From NCBI GenBank assembly GCA_017525805.1, contig JAFXSH010000138.1, forward strand, positions 13,445-77,444: 64,000 nucleotides of DNA, read 5' to 3'. The notes under the pieces are model-generated. The model did no database searches. It was not told where the DNA came from and was given only the letters and a program-made list of their open reading frames with translations. The stretch comes from Clostridia bacterium. GTDB lineage: Bacteria > Bacillota_A > Clostridia > Christensenellales > Aristaeellaceae. Of the stretch, positions 48,534-56,900 are shown in pieces. How positions within the stretch are numbered: position 1 is the stretch's first letter; each line of letters opens with the position of its first letter. The position numbers and the translations under genes are program-made.

Positions 48534-49406
48534 GTGGCAGACTGGGAAGGCGAACGGGATGGCAGTGTGTTTCTGATCGACGGCATTCCCTATACGGCCC
48601 TGGAAGAGCCGGACCTTCATTGGCTGCGCCCCTATGGCACGGTGTTCCAGGTGATGGACCGGCAGTTTTCCGGCAATCTGTGCTTCGGGGTGGAAGGAAG
48701 CTACGGCCGCCTGTTTGTGAAATACGCGGGCGCGCGCACGCTGCATTACCGTGGCAAACCCGAGCAAGCCATCCTGACCCTGAAAAACGCTATGCCGCTG
48801 TATGACCGCCCTCATCCGGCGCTGACGCGGCTGCTGGCCCACGGCCCTGCGGGCGATGGCTACGCCGCCATTTTCGCCTGGCGCGACGCGCTGCCGCTTC
48901 GATCCTCCTGCGGACCATCGGCGGAAGACAGGGCGCGCCGTCTTCCGCTGGAGGATTCCCTGCGGATGCTGGATATGGTGTTCGATCTCCACGCGGAACT
49001 GGCCCAGGACGGGATCGTGGCCGTTGATTTTTACGATGGGAACGTTCTGATCGATTTTGAACGGAACGAAGCCGTCGTATGCGATATCGACCTGTACCGC
49101 CGCAAGCCCGCTTTCAACGACCGGGGCAGGATGTGGGGTTCTTCCCGCTTCATGGCGCCGGAGGAATACGAACTGAACGCCGCCCTGGACGAAACCACCA
49201 CGGAATACAACATGGCCGCTTTGGCTTTCGCGTTTTACGGCGATAACAGCGACCGAAGCAAGCGTGCGTGGCGCGCTCCCTACTGCCTGTGGGAGGTGGC
49301 TCATCGGGCCGTAAGCGAAAACAAGGCCGACCGCTATGCCTCCATGCGGGCGTTCCTGGACGCCTGGCGGGAAGCGGTGGGCCAGTGCGGGCTTGTAGCT
49401 GATTAA
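48534..49406 (+). CDS. Protein kinase-like (PKL-fold) protein
   Basis: 290 residues, cytoplasmic. The order of motifs follows the protein-kinase fold. RLFVKYAG carries the ATP-binding Lys, and GIVAVDFYDGNVLIDFE is the catalytic loop with D-x4-N. VVCDIDLYRR stands in for DFG (DID), and SSRFMAPEEYE for the APE segment. The usual HRD His/Arg is replaced by Val-Asp-Phe, so catalysis may be atypical. N-terminal DGSVFLIDGIPYTALEE is a beta-rich cap. GTG 48534 has GGAAGGGGGG 7 nt upstream; the TTG at 48501 lies in the -10 box. It is 21 bp before the RqcH gene, but a link to ribosome rescue is only positional. Confidence 0.75.
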   Translation: MADWEGERDGSVFLIDGIPYTALEEPDLHWLRPYGTVFQVMDRQFSGNLCFGVEGSYGRLFVKYAGARTLHYRGKPEQAILTLKNAMPLYDRPHPALTRLLAHGPAGDGYAAIFAWRDALPLRSSCGPSAEDRARRLPLEDSLRMLDMVFDLHAELAQDGIVAVDFYDGNVLIDFERNEAVVCDIDLYRRKPAFNDRGRMWGSSRFMAPEEYELNAALDETTTEYNMAALAFAFYGDNSDRSKRAWRAPYCLWEVAHRAVSENKADRYASMRAFLDAWREAVGQCGLVAD

Positions 49407-49427
49407 AAGAACAGGAGATAAATGATT

Positions 49428-51164
49428 ATGCCAATGGACGGCCTGACCTTAGGCTTTATGGCCCGGGAATTACAGGAAGCGCTGCGGGACGGGCGCATCG
49501 AAAAAGTGACCCAGCCCGAAAAGGATATGCTGGTGCTTTTGATTCGCGCCCAGGGGAAAAACCACAAGCTGCTTTTATCCGCCGCGCCTTCCTTCGCCCG
49601 GGCGCACCTGACGGACGCTTCCTACCAGAATCCCGCCGACGCGCCTATGTTCTGCATGCTCATGCGCAAGCATTTGCAGGCGGGGCATATCACCGGATTG
49701 GAACAGGTGGGGGGCGACAGGGTGCTGAAAATCACCATCGAAAACAAGGATGAATTGGGTGACACCGCGCCCCGTGAATTGTATTTGGAGCTGATGGGCC
49801 GCCACAGCAATCTGACCCTGGTAAAGGACGGCCGCATCATCGACGCCATCCGCCACGTATCCGGGGATATGAGCCGGGTGCGTCAGGCTCTGCCGGGCCT
49901 TCCCTTCGTGCCGCCCCCAGCCCAGGACAAGATCGACCCGGCGGAGCTGACAGAAGAAAAACTTTCGGAAAAGCTGGCCGCGCTGGCCGGGCCTCTGGAC
50001 AAAGCCTTAGCCGCGTCCATCCGGGGCCTCTCCCCCGCCGCCGCCCGGGAAATCGCGTTCCGGGCCACCGGCATGCACCGGACGGATTTGGCTGATTTAA
50101 ACCTTCCCGCGCTTGTCCGGGTGGTATGCGCTTTTTTCCGAAAAATGCCGGAAATCGCCAAACCAACGGCGCAGATGGGGCCGGACGGTCTCATGGCGGA
50201 CGTGCTGCCTTTCCCCTATCTGAGCCTGGAGCCCGACTTGCAAAAGACTTATCCCACTTTATCCGCCGCCCTGGACGCTTTCTATTTTGGCCGGGACCGG
50301 CGGGACCGGATGAACCAGAAAAGCCAGTCCTTGAAGCGTCTCATCAAAACCCACCTGGAACGGGATGAAAAGAAACTGGCCCTCCAGGAGGAGGAGCTCA
50401 CCGCCAGCGCCAAGATGGAAGAATACCGCATCGCGGGTGAACTGCTCACCGCCCAGGCGTATTTAGTGCCCCGGGGCGCGGAATCGGTGGAATTGCCCAA
50501 CTTCTATGATCCCCAGGGAGGAACCATGGAAATCGCCCTGGACGTGGCGCTCAATCCCGCCCAGAACGCCCAGAAATATTTCAAGCGCTACCGCAAGGCG
50601 CGGGTGGCGCAGGATTTGGCGAAGGAACAGAAGGAAAAGACCCTGAAAGAAATCGAACTGCTGGAGCAGGCCCTTTTCGACTTAGAGGAAAGCGAAACCG
50701 AGCAGGACATGGCCGACGTGCGCAAAGCCTTAGAGGAAGGCGGCATCGTGAAGCCCGCCGCCGGAAAGGGCGCCAAAAAGAAGCCTAAGCAGCCGGACAG
50801 CGCGCCCCTGCGCTTTGAGGCCCCCGACGGCACGGAAATCATCGTGGGCAAGAACAGCGCCCAGAACGACCGCGTCACGGGCGCTGCCCGGGGAAACGAT
50901 ACTTGGCTCCACGCCAAGGATATGCCCGGCTCCCACGTGATCGTGAAAGCCGAGCATCCCGCCCCCGAAACCCTGGGGATGGCCCTGCGCTTAGCCGCCT
51001 GGTATTCCAAGGGCAAGGGCGCGGCGGTTCCGGTAGATTATACCCTGCGCAAGTATGTAAAAAAGCCCGGCGGCTCTCCCGCGGGCTTCGTGATCTACAC
51101 CAACCAGAAAACCGTCATGGTCTCGACGACGGAAGGAGAAATCGCAGCCATGAAGCGGCTTTGA
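49428..51164 (+). CDS. rqcH: RqcH/NFACT-family ribosome quality-control protein
   Basis: About 578 residues. NFACT-N domain at the start (MPMDGLTLGFMARELQEAL, GRIEKVTQPEKDMLVLLI), then helix-hairpin-helix and a long coiled coil (about 290-430, DLAKEQKEKTLKEIELLEQ). The C-terminal NFACT-R domain reads EIIVGKNSAQNDRVTGAARGNDTWLHAKDMPGSHVI. In bacteria RqcH binds the split 50S with peptidyl-tRNA and recruits Ala-tRNA to add alanine tails to stalled chains; older names are FbpA or fibronectin-binding protein. Start is either ATG 49422 or 49428; AGGAG is 4 or 10 nt upstream respectively, and the shorter form gives the family N-terminus. A terminator follows. Confidence 0.93.
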   Translation: MPMDGLTLGFMARELQEALRDGRIEKVTQPEKDMLVLLIRAQGKNHKLLLSAAPSFARAHLTDASYQNPADAPMFCMLMRKHLQAGHITGLEQVGGDRVLKITIENKDELGDTAPRELYLELMGRHSNLTLVKDGRIIDAIRHVSGDMSRVRQALPGLPFVPPPAQDKIDPAELTEEKLSEKLAALAGPLDKALAASIRGLSPAAAREIAFRATGMHRTDLADLNLPALVRVVCAFFRKMPEIAKPTAQMGPDGLMADVLPFPYLSLEPDLQKTYPTLSAALDAFYFGRDRRDRMNQKSQSLKRLIKTHLERDEKKLALQEEELTASAKMEEYRIAGELLTAQAYLVPRGAESVELPNFYDPQGGTMEIALDVALNPAQNAQKYFKRYRKARVAQDLAKEQKEKTLKEIELLEQALFDLEESETEQDMADVRKALEEGGIVKPAAGKGAKKKPKQPDSAPLRFEAPDGTEIIVGKNSAQNDRVTGAARGNDTWLHAKDMPGSHVIVKAEHPAPETLGMALRLAAWYSKGKGAAVPVDYTLRKYVKKPGGSPAGFVIYTNQKTVMVSTTEGEIAAMKRL

Positions 51165-51180
51165 CCCCACGCTGAAAGAA

Positions 51181-51221
51181 CGGCGGACGCAATCCTGCAA
51201 AGGGTGCTTCCGCCGGTTTTT
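51181..51221 (+). terminator. Terminator after rqcH
   Basis: CGGCGGA (51181-51187) / TCCGCCG (51209-51215), then GTTTTT. Confidence 0.75.
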
Positions 51222-51224
51222 CGT

Positions 51225-53009
51225 TTATTTGGCTGTCTCTTCCTTGGGCTTTTGAATATAGCTGTACCGTGCGTTCAGCCAGGGCGCGCCGTTGTACAGG
51301 CCGTAAGCGTCTCCGAAAATGCGGTACACGGAATCCACCAGCCAGGTATCATAGGTGTTGTTGGTGAACAGCAGGGTGCGGCCCGATCCGTCGCTCAGCT
51401 CCATCACGGCCATCTGGGGATTGTTGGAGATGATTTGGGTAATCGTGCCGTCGCACTGATAAATTTGCGTATTGGCAATGCGCTTTTCCGCGTTATTCAG
51501 GTAATCGGTGTACTGATCCTTCATGCTCCAGGCCTTGCGGGTATACACATCGGCGACGGGCACATAATACACGTCATGTTCCACGATGCTGGGGGCGTAA
51601 TCCGCGGCGGAAGCTTTGATTTTGATGGTGTTCGTGCCAATTTTATTGAATACCGCCTCAAAGGAAAAAACGCCTCGGGTGGCCAATTCGGTGGTGTCCA
51701 AATTCTGATAGGGAGATTCGATGGTGATCGTAGCCCAGGTGAGGGTGGTGCCGATAATTTTCATGGTCTGGGAGGAATAGCGGGTGGCGATATCCGCAGC
51801 CAGGTCCAATCGTATTTCCTGCTCGGGCCTGTAAATGATAATGGTTTCCGTTTTTTCCCGGCAGTACTGGGCGCGGGTGGTAATGACGAAAGGATTGTCG
51901 CCAATGGGGTTGATTTGGGCCTGATAGGTCAGCAGACCATCGGTATTTACCAGGGGGCTGCAATCCTCGCCGTTTACGGTCACGGTGCTGTTTTTCGCCA
52001 CGCGTACCTGAATTTCAAACAGCTGGCGATAGGTCTTCGTGGTGTAGGTGGAGGGAGTAACCAATTCCAGGGTGGATTCTGGCACGTCTACCTCAAAGGT
52101 GATCTGCTGCATCCGCTTCTGTTCCCCGGCGGCGGTGCGCAGATAGGGGGAAATGGTGGCGGTCACCCTTTCCTCTGTAATATTTTCCAAATGCTCATAC
52201 CATTTATAGTCGGCCACTTCGATGGTAGCGTACCCGCCCACCACGGGATAGGAGTCTTTCAGCTCGGTGATCCAGTATACCTGGCCGTCCTCGCCCGGCA
52301 AACGGATGATATGCGCGGGCATTTCATTGTAAATGGAAGGAGTAATGATAGTGTTTTCCTGCAGGGATTCAGCTTTCACGCGATCCATATAAGGCTTGTA
52401 AAGCTTTTCGTAGCCCACGGCCCCCAAGGCCGCGATGATCAGCGCGGCGGCGATGATCTTGCCGAAGCGCCTTAGAAAGCCATGACGATAAGTATTGATC
52501 CGCCTTCCCCTTCGCATCGGCGCGTCCGTTTCGCGGTAGCCCATTCCAGGCTCCGGCCTCGCTTCCTCATCATAGCCGATCACGCGCTGGGAAGCGACGT
52601 GAATGGCGTCCGGGCGCACATTGCCCTCCACTTCGGCTTCATTGCGAATATAGGAGGTATTCTGGGGAAGAGGGAAAGCCTTTCGTCCCGTCATGGTTTC
52701 GGCGATGCGGGCGGAAGGGGTAAAACCCTGCCGCGCGCTGTTTTCCCGCAGGCGGCGGTGTTCCGCTTCGCCCCGCTGCTTGCGGGCCAACAGATTTTCC
52801 ATTTCCCGGGCCAATTGGTCCCGGCTGTCCACGGCGGAGGTAGCGTTCCCCGTTTCGTTGATCTGAATATATGTTTTCGAGGCGGCGTCCTTGGGGATTT
52901 CAGGCTTCATATGGGATTTCCCGGGATCCGCCTTGGGCAGCTCCGCCCCGCATTTAAAACACTTAGGAAAAGAATCACGGTTCCAATAACCGCATTTCGG
53001 ACACTTCAT
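51225..53009 (-). CDS. Zinc-ribbon membrane protein with large extracellular beta domains
   Basis: 594 residues. Residues 3-20 are a zinc ribbon (CPKCGYWNRDSFPKCFKC; C3, C6, C17, C20). A charged cytoplasmic linker follows, then one transmembrane helix at about 183-200 (GKIIAAALIIAALGAVGY). About 390 extracellular residues come next, which look like repeated Ig-like strands (QITFEVDVPESTLELVTP, FVITTRAQYCREKTETIII, EAVFNKIGTNTIKIKASA). There is no signal peptide; the helix orients N-in, C-out. This plan is common in clostridial proteins of unknown role, and I do not recognise a specific family. GGAGG precedes ATG 53009. It converges on rqcH across a terminator. Confidence 0.8.
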   Translation of the reverse strand: MKCPKCGYWNRDSFPKCFKCGAELPKADPGKSHMKPEIPKDAASKTYIQINETGNATSAVDSRDQLAREMENLLARKQRGEAEHRRLRENSARQGFTPSARIAETMTGRKAFPLPQNTSYIRNEAEVEGNVRPDAIHVASQRVIGYDEEARPEPGMGYRETDAPMRRGRRINTYRHGFLRRFGKIIAAALIIAALGAVGYEKLYKPYMDRVKAESLQENTIITPSIYNEMPAHIIRLPGEDGQVYWITELKDSYPVVGGYATIEVADYKWYEHLENITEERVTATISPYLRTAAGEQKRMQQITFEVDVPESTLELVTPSTYTTKTYRQLFEIQVRVAKNSTVTVNGEDCSPLVNTDGLLTYQAQINPIGDNPFVITTRAQYCREKTETIIIYRPEQEIRLDLAADIATRYSSQTMKIIGTTLTWATITIESPYQNLDTTELATRGVFSFEAVFNKIGTNTIKIKASAADYAPSIVEHDVYYVPVADVYTRKAWSMKDQYTDYLNNAEKRIANTQIYQCDGTITQIISNNPQMAVMELSDGSGRTLLFTNNTYDTWLVDSVYRIFGDAYGLYNGAPWLNARYSYIQKPKEETAK

Positions 53010-53110
53010 CGTTCATCCTCCTGGCGCAGGCTCCATGAAAAGACATAATTCTTTGATTATTTCGCAACAAATCGATAAAATCCTGCCAAACACAAGATTT
53101 TTACAAAGCA

Positions 53111-53140
53111 TTTACATTCCGCGCCCGTTTGTGGTATACT
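53111..53140 (+). promoter_or_regulatory. Promoter of the tautomerase gene
   Basis: TTTACA (53111-53116), 18-bp spacer, TATACT (53135-53140). Confidence 0.65.
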
Positions 53141-53178
53141 GAATATGGATTCGATCCATGCGGAAGGAGGTTATGGCT

Positions 53179-53520
53179 TTGCCTTTTATCCATACCCGCG
53201 TCAACCGTCCCATCAGCCGGGAGCAGGAGGAAAAGCTTGCCCGGCAATACGGTGACGCCGTATCCCTCCTTGGGAAAAGCGAAAACTGGCTGATGCTGCA
53301 ATTTGAGGATAACTGCCGCATGTATTTCAAGGGCAGCGGCAGCGAGCCCCTCGCGTTTGTGAGCGTAAAGCTGTACGGCCGCGCCGGAAAGGAAGCCTAT
53401 CAGCGCATGACGGGCCGTGTCACGGAAATTTTAGGCGACGTGCTGTCCATCCCTGCCCATGGCGTTTACGTGGAATACGAAGAAACGGAACATTGGGGCT
53501 GGCAGGGTTCCAACTTTTAA
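53179..53520 (+). CDS. MIF/tautomerase-superfamily protein
   Basis: 113 residues if started at TTG 53179, giving MPFIHTRVNRPISREQEE. Tautomerase-superfamily enzymes need an N-terminal proline as catalytic base after Met removal. That start alone exposes Pro1, and AGGAGG lies 8 nt upstream of it. The ATG at 53173 would give MALPF and bury the proline, and it lies only 2 nt from AGGAGG. The length fits macrophage migration inhibitory factor homologues (about 114). Other features, FKGSGSEPLAFVSVKLYG and SIPAHGVYVEYEETEHWGWQGSNF, match the MIF core and C-terminal strand. It is a single gene, with a hairpin downstream. Confidence 0.87.
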   Translation: MPFIHTRVNRPISREQEEKLARQYGDAVSLLGKSENWLMLQFEDNCRMYFKGSGSEPLAFVSVKLYGRAGKEAYQRMTGRVTEILGDVLSIPAHGVYVEYEETEHWGWQGSNF

Positions 53521-53524
53521 CATA

Positions 53525-53563
53525 AACGGGCGCGGTTCCCAATGGGAGCCGGCCCGTTTTCAG
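53525..53563 (+). terminator. Terminator after the tautomerase gene
   Basis: AACGGGC..TCCC, loop, GGGA..GCCCGTTTTC stem-loop ending in a T-run. Confidence 0.65.
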
Positions 53564-53592
53564 TCTGAACACGGGAAAAAGGAGGGAATGCT

Positions 53593-54312
53593 TTGCCTCA
53601 AACGGTTTTGATCACCGGCGGGTCCAGGGGGATCGGAGAAGCCATGGTGAGGCTGTTTTCCGAAAGGGGCTGGCGCGTTGCTTTCACTTACAAAAACAGC
53701 CGGGATCAGGCCTTTTCTCTGGCAAAGGAAACGGGCGCCCTGGCTTTTCCCTGCGACGCGGGCAGCGAACAGGATACCGCCCAAATGGCCGGGGAAGTGC
53801 TCCGGACTTTTCGCCATGTGGACGCGCTGATCTGCAACGCGGGCACCTCCTATACCGGCCTTTTGCAGGATATGAGCGCCGAAGAATGGGATGAGCTTTT
53901 CAACGTGCATGTGCGGGGCGCGTTTCTTTCTACCCGCGCTTTTCTGCCGGGCATGATCTCCCAAAAAAGCGGCAGCATCCTGTATATTTCCTCCATGTGG
54001 GGGCAGACGGGGGCTTCCTGTGAAGCGGCCTATTCCGCCTGCAAGGCGGCGCTGATCGGCCTTGGCAAGGCGCTGGCCAAGGAGGCGGGGCCCTCGGGCG
54101 TCCGGATAAACTGCCTATGCCCCGGCGTGATTCAGACGGACATGCTGCGGGAATACCCATCGGAAGCCCTGGAAGCCCTGCGGGAGGAAACGCCCCTTTT
54201 GCGCTTGGGCACGCCCCAGGATGTGGCAAGGGCCGCTTTCTTCCTCTGCGGAAATGATTCCTCATTCATTACCGGCCAGGCACTGGGGATCAACGGCGGC
54301 TTCATTATCTAA
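53593..54312 (+). CDS. Short-chain dehydrogenase/reductase (FabG-like)
   Basis: 239 residues. VLITGGSRGIGEAMVRLF is the TGxxxGIG dinucleotide site, ALICNAGTSYTG the NAG motif. ILYISSMWGQTGASCEAAYSACKAA holds the catalytic Ser and YxxxK, and CLCPGVIQTDM the PG motif. The C-terminus FITGQALGINGGFII is typical of 3-oxoacyl-ACP reductases and related SDRs. The AFTYKNS segment after strand 2 fits an NADPH-preferring form. There are no fatty-acid synthesis genes nearby, so a specific substrate is not assigned. The start is TTG 53593, with GGAGG 7 nt upstream. Confidence 0.9.
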   Translation: MPQTVLITGGSRGIGEAMVRLFSERGWRVAFTYKNSRDQAFSLAKETGALAFPCDAGSEQDTAQMAGEVLRTFRHVDALICNAGTSYTGLLQDMSAEEWDELFNVHVRGAFLSTRAFLPGMISQKSGSILYISSMWGQTGASCEAAYSACKAALIGLGKALAKEAGPSGVRINCLCPGVIQTDMLREYPSEALEALREETPLLRLGTPQDVARAAFFLCGNDSSFITGQALGINGGFII

Positions 54313-54362
54313 AAAAGTACGAAAATCAACCATTTCCTTGAAAAAGCCGGTTTTCTGTTTGC

Positions 54363-54399
54363 GGTTTTTTGCGTTTTTGCCAAAAAGCGCAAAAAACCG
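54363..54399. terminator. Hairpin between the SDR and prs genes
   Basis: GGTTTTTTGCGTTTTT and its bulged complement AAAAAGCGCAAAAAACC around a 3-nt loop. Probably a terminator with A/T-rich arms. Confidence 0.55.
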
Positions 54400-54487
54400 A
54401 CACGCCATCTTCCCAGCGACGCCAAAATCATGTATAATGGAACCGTGTCCGAAACGCAGGACATATCTTACGAAGGGGTGGTATCGT

Positions 54488-55699
54488 ATGAACAGCTTTC
54501 TGACGGAGTGGGGCAAGGATCTGAAAAGCATCCCCGTGGGGCCGCTGGGCATCATCGCCATGGCGGGCTGCGAGGAAATGGGCAAGAAAGTGAACGGCTG
54601 GCTGCAGAAATGGAATTCCCTTCAGGAATCGCAGGACGAGGAATTCTACACCATCCCCGGCTTGAACCGGGATTCCTTCCTGATCAAGACCTACTGCCCG
54701 CGCTTCGGCACCGGCGAAAGCAAGGGCGTCATCAAGGAAAGCGTGCGCGGATATGATATCTACATCATCGTGGATGTCTGCGCGTTCAACAAGACCTTCA
54801 AAATGTACGATATGGAAGTGCCCATGTCCCCCGACGATCATTTCCAGGACTTGAAGCGCGTCATCGCCGCTATCGGCGGCAAGGCCAAGCGCATCAACGT
54901 GATTATGCCCATGCTGTACGAAAGCCGCCAGCACAAGCGTTCCGCCCGGGAAAGCCTCGACTGCGCGCTGGCCCTCCAGGAATTGCAGGACTACGGCGTT
55001 TCCAATATCATCACCTTCGACGCTCACGATCCCCGGGTGGCCAACGCGGTGCCTCTGATCGGCTTTGAAAACGTGATGCCCACCTACCAGATGATCAAAG
55101 CCCTCTGCCGCACGGAAAAGGGCCTGGCCATCGACAAGGAAAACATGATGGTGGTGTCCCCCGACGAAGGGGCCATGCAGCGGAACATTTACTATTCCTC
55201 CGTGCTGGGGCTGGATCTTGGCATGTTCTATAAGCGCCGAGATTATACCACCGTGATCAACGGCCGCAACCCCATCGTGGCCCACGAATACTTGGGCGCG
55301 TCCGTGGAGGGCAAGGACGTGATCGTGGTGGACGATATGATCTCCTCCGGCGAAAGCATCCTGGATCTGTGCCGGGAACTGAAAGCCCGCCGGGCCAACC
55401 GCATTTTCGCCATCTGTACCTTCGCTTTCTTTACCAGCGGCATCGATGACTTCAACCGCGCCTATGAAGAAGGCATCCTCACCAAAGTGATTTCCTCCAA
55501 CCTCACCTACCGCCGCCCCGAAGTGACCGCCGCCCCTTGGTTTGTGGAAGCGGATATGAGCAAGTACATTTCCTACATTATCGCCACCCTGAACCATGAC
55601 CGTTCCCTGTCCAGCCTGCTGAGTCCGTACAACAGGATCAAAAAGCTGCTGGACCGTTATCAATCCGAGCAGGCGGCGGAGGGACTCCGCCTGGTATAG
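54488..55699 (+). CDS. prs: Ribose-phosphate pyrophosphokinase (PRPP synthetase), long clostridial form
   Basis: 403 residues. It makes PRPP from ribose 5-phosphate and ATP for nucleotide, His and Trp synthesis. VVSPDEGAMQRNIYYSSVLGLDLG is the catalytic flexible-loop region, and DVIVVDDMISSGESILDLCREL the PRPP-binding loop (DDxxSTGxT-type). FDAHDPRVANAVPLIGF corresponds to the DLHxxQ region. The 70-residue N-terminal extension before VKGVIKESVRG and the overall length of about 400 are usual for this clostridial variant (classical enzymes about 315). ATG 54488 has AAGGGGTGG 6 nt upstream and a TATAAT at 54433-54438. The stop overlaps the next gene's leader. Confidence 0.92.
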   Translation: MNSFLTEWGKDLKSIPVGPLGIIAMAGCEEMGKKVNGWLQKWNSLQESQDEEFYTIPGLNRDSFLIKTYCPRFGTGESKGVIKESVRGYDIYIIVDVCAFNKTFKMYDMEVPMSPDDHFQDLKRVIAAIGGKAKRINVIMPMLYESRQHKRSARESLDCALALQELQDYGVSNIITFDAHDPRVANAVPLIGFENVMPTYQMIKALCRTEKGLAIDKENMMVVSPDEGAMQRNIYYSSVLGLDLGMFYKRRDYTTVINGRNPIVAHEYLGASVEGKDVIVVDDMISSGESILDLCRELKARRANRIFAICTFAFFTSGIDDFNRAYEEGILTKVISSNLTYRRPEVTAAPWFVEADMSKYISYIIATLNHDRSLSSLLSPYNRIKKLLDRYQSEQAAEGLRLV

Positions 55700-55701
55700 T
55701 G

Positions 55702-56169
55702 ATGAACAAACCCGAAGAAAACGAAACGATCACCGAAACTGCCGACAAAAAAAACATCATGCAGTCCGCCAAAGATTTCATGAACGGTATGCTTTCCCCT
55801 TTGAAGGGCAATGATATCGGCCAGCTGGTGGAGGATTTTACCGCCGAAATGACATTGGTGGCTGAGGGCCTGAGCGAGGATCAGCAAAAACTGTCCCAGG
55901 AAACGGAGCGGCTCTCCGCCCAGCAGACCGAGCTGGAACAGCGCATGCTGGACGGGCTGCACGACGCGGAAGTTTCCGCCGATGAATTGAAGCTGGAAAT
56001 CACCGCTCTCCGTTCCCGGCTGGAGAAAGCGGAAAAGCAGCTGGAAAAAAAGGAGCAGAAAGCCAAAAAAGGCGATGGCCTCGCCGGCATCCTGCGCCAG
56101 GCCACCTGGCTGGTGGGCATTTTTTCCGCCGCATGGATCATCGTCACCGTGATTCAAGCGCTGACGTAA
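55702..56169 (+). CDS. Coiled-coil protein with C-terminal membrane anchor
   Basis: 155 residues. An acidic N-terminus (NKPEENETITETADKKNIM) leads into a long coiled coil (about 50-125, LSQETERLSAQQTELEQRML, LRSRLEKAEKQLEKKEQKAKK) and a single C-terminal helix (LVGIFSAAWIIVTVIQALT). It is a tail-anchored protein exposed to the cytoplasm. It starts 3 bp after the prs stop; a GTG at 55699 overlaps the stop codon and is also possible. No close ribosome site is seen, so translation is probably coupled to prs. No family recognised. Confidence 0.7.
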   Translation: MNKPEENETITETADKKNIMQSAKDFMNGMLSPLKGNDIGQLVEDFTAEMTLVAEGLSEDQQKLSQETERLSAQQTELEQRMLDGLHDAEVSADELKLEITALRSRLEKAEKQLEKKEQKAKKGDGLAGILRQATWLVGIFSAAWIIVTVIQALT

Positions 56170-56173
56170 ACCT

Positions 56174-56214
56174 AAAAACGCACGCGCCCAATGGGGATCG
56201 CCGTGCGTTTTTTT
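56174..56214 (+). terminator. Terminator of the prs operon
   Basis: AACGCACG ... CGTGCGTT stem followed by seven T. Confidence 0.8.
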
Positions 56215-56254
56215 GATGTGATTGTGGCACAAAAACGGCTTTCGCACGAAATGC

Positions 56255-56282
56255 TTGCGTTTTTGATCCTTTGTTGTATAAT
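56255..56282 (+). promoter_or_regulatory. Promoter upstream of the 56346 gene
   Basis: TTGCGT (56255-56260), 16-bp spacer, TATAAT (56277-56282). Confidence 0.6.
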
Positions 56283-56345
56283 GGTACGTGAAAACAAATC
56301 CACAGCCGCGGTTTGCAAAAATGAAGCACGGGGAGGTGTAATGAA

Positions 56346-56843
56346 ATGCCCGCATACCGGGAATTGGTGAACAAATATACCAAACGCAAAAAGGATACGA
56401 TCATGGATACCGTGACTGCCGGGCTTTCCTACGCCGACAACGTGGCGGTAGACTTGGGCCTGCTGGAAGATATCGGTATGGTGGACGCCTTGACCGCCGC
56501 TGCTCCCTTCGCCGTGATCGCCGTGACCGAACAGGTGCAGGTGATCATGGGCCGGAAAACGGGCAAGGCCGGGTTCAGCGACGCTGTGCAGCGCATGATC
56601 AAAACCGGGGCCGCCATGGGCGTGGGCGCGCTGGCCGGGCTGGCCGCCGGCCCCATCGCCGCCGTGCCCGCCGCCATGGGCACAAGGGCGTTTTTATCCC
56701 GTTATAAAAGCCGGGCGCTGCTGGGCATGCGCGTCAAGGAACGCACGGACAGGCTGCGCGCCCTGCGGGAGCGCCGGGAAGCCCAGGCCGACTGCTTTGG
56801 CCGTCCCTTATTGCCCGCCGGGATGGAATACGTCGATCCGTAA
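56346..56843 (+). CDS. Small membrane-associated protein of unknown function
   Basis: 165 residues. A polar start (MPAYRELVNKYTKRKKDTI) precedes two hydrophobic, Gly/Ala-rich segments: DALTAAAPFAVIAVTEQVQVIMG (about 47-70) and GAAMGVGALAGLAAGPIAAVPAAM (about 88-111). A basic C-terminus follows (VKERTDRLRALRERREAQAD). The glycine pattern resembles helical hairpins that insert into membranes. GGGAGGTG precedes ATG 56346. It has its own promoter and a clear terminator. No family recognised. Confidence 0.7.
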   Translation: MPAYRELVNKYTKRKKDTIMDTVTAGLSYADNVAVDLGLLEDIGMVDALTAAAPFAVIAVTEQVQVIMGRKTGKAGFSDAVQRMIKTGAAMGVGALAGLAAGPIAAVPAAMGTRAFLSRYKSRALLGMRVKERTDRLRALRERREAQADCFGRPLLPAGMEYVDP

Positions 56844-56856
56844 AAGCGAAAAAACC

Positions 56857-56896
56857 GCGCCGCTGTGCCGGAAGCAACCGGACAGCGGCGCTTTTT
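56857..56896 (+). terminator. Terminator after the 56346 gene
   Basis: GCGCCGCTGT / ACAGCGGCGC (56857-56866, 56882-56891), then TTTTT. Confidence 0.85.
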
Positions 56897-56900
56897 GTGT

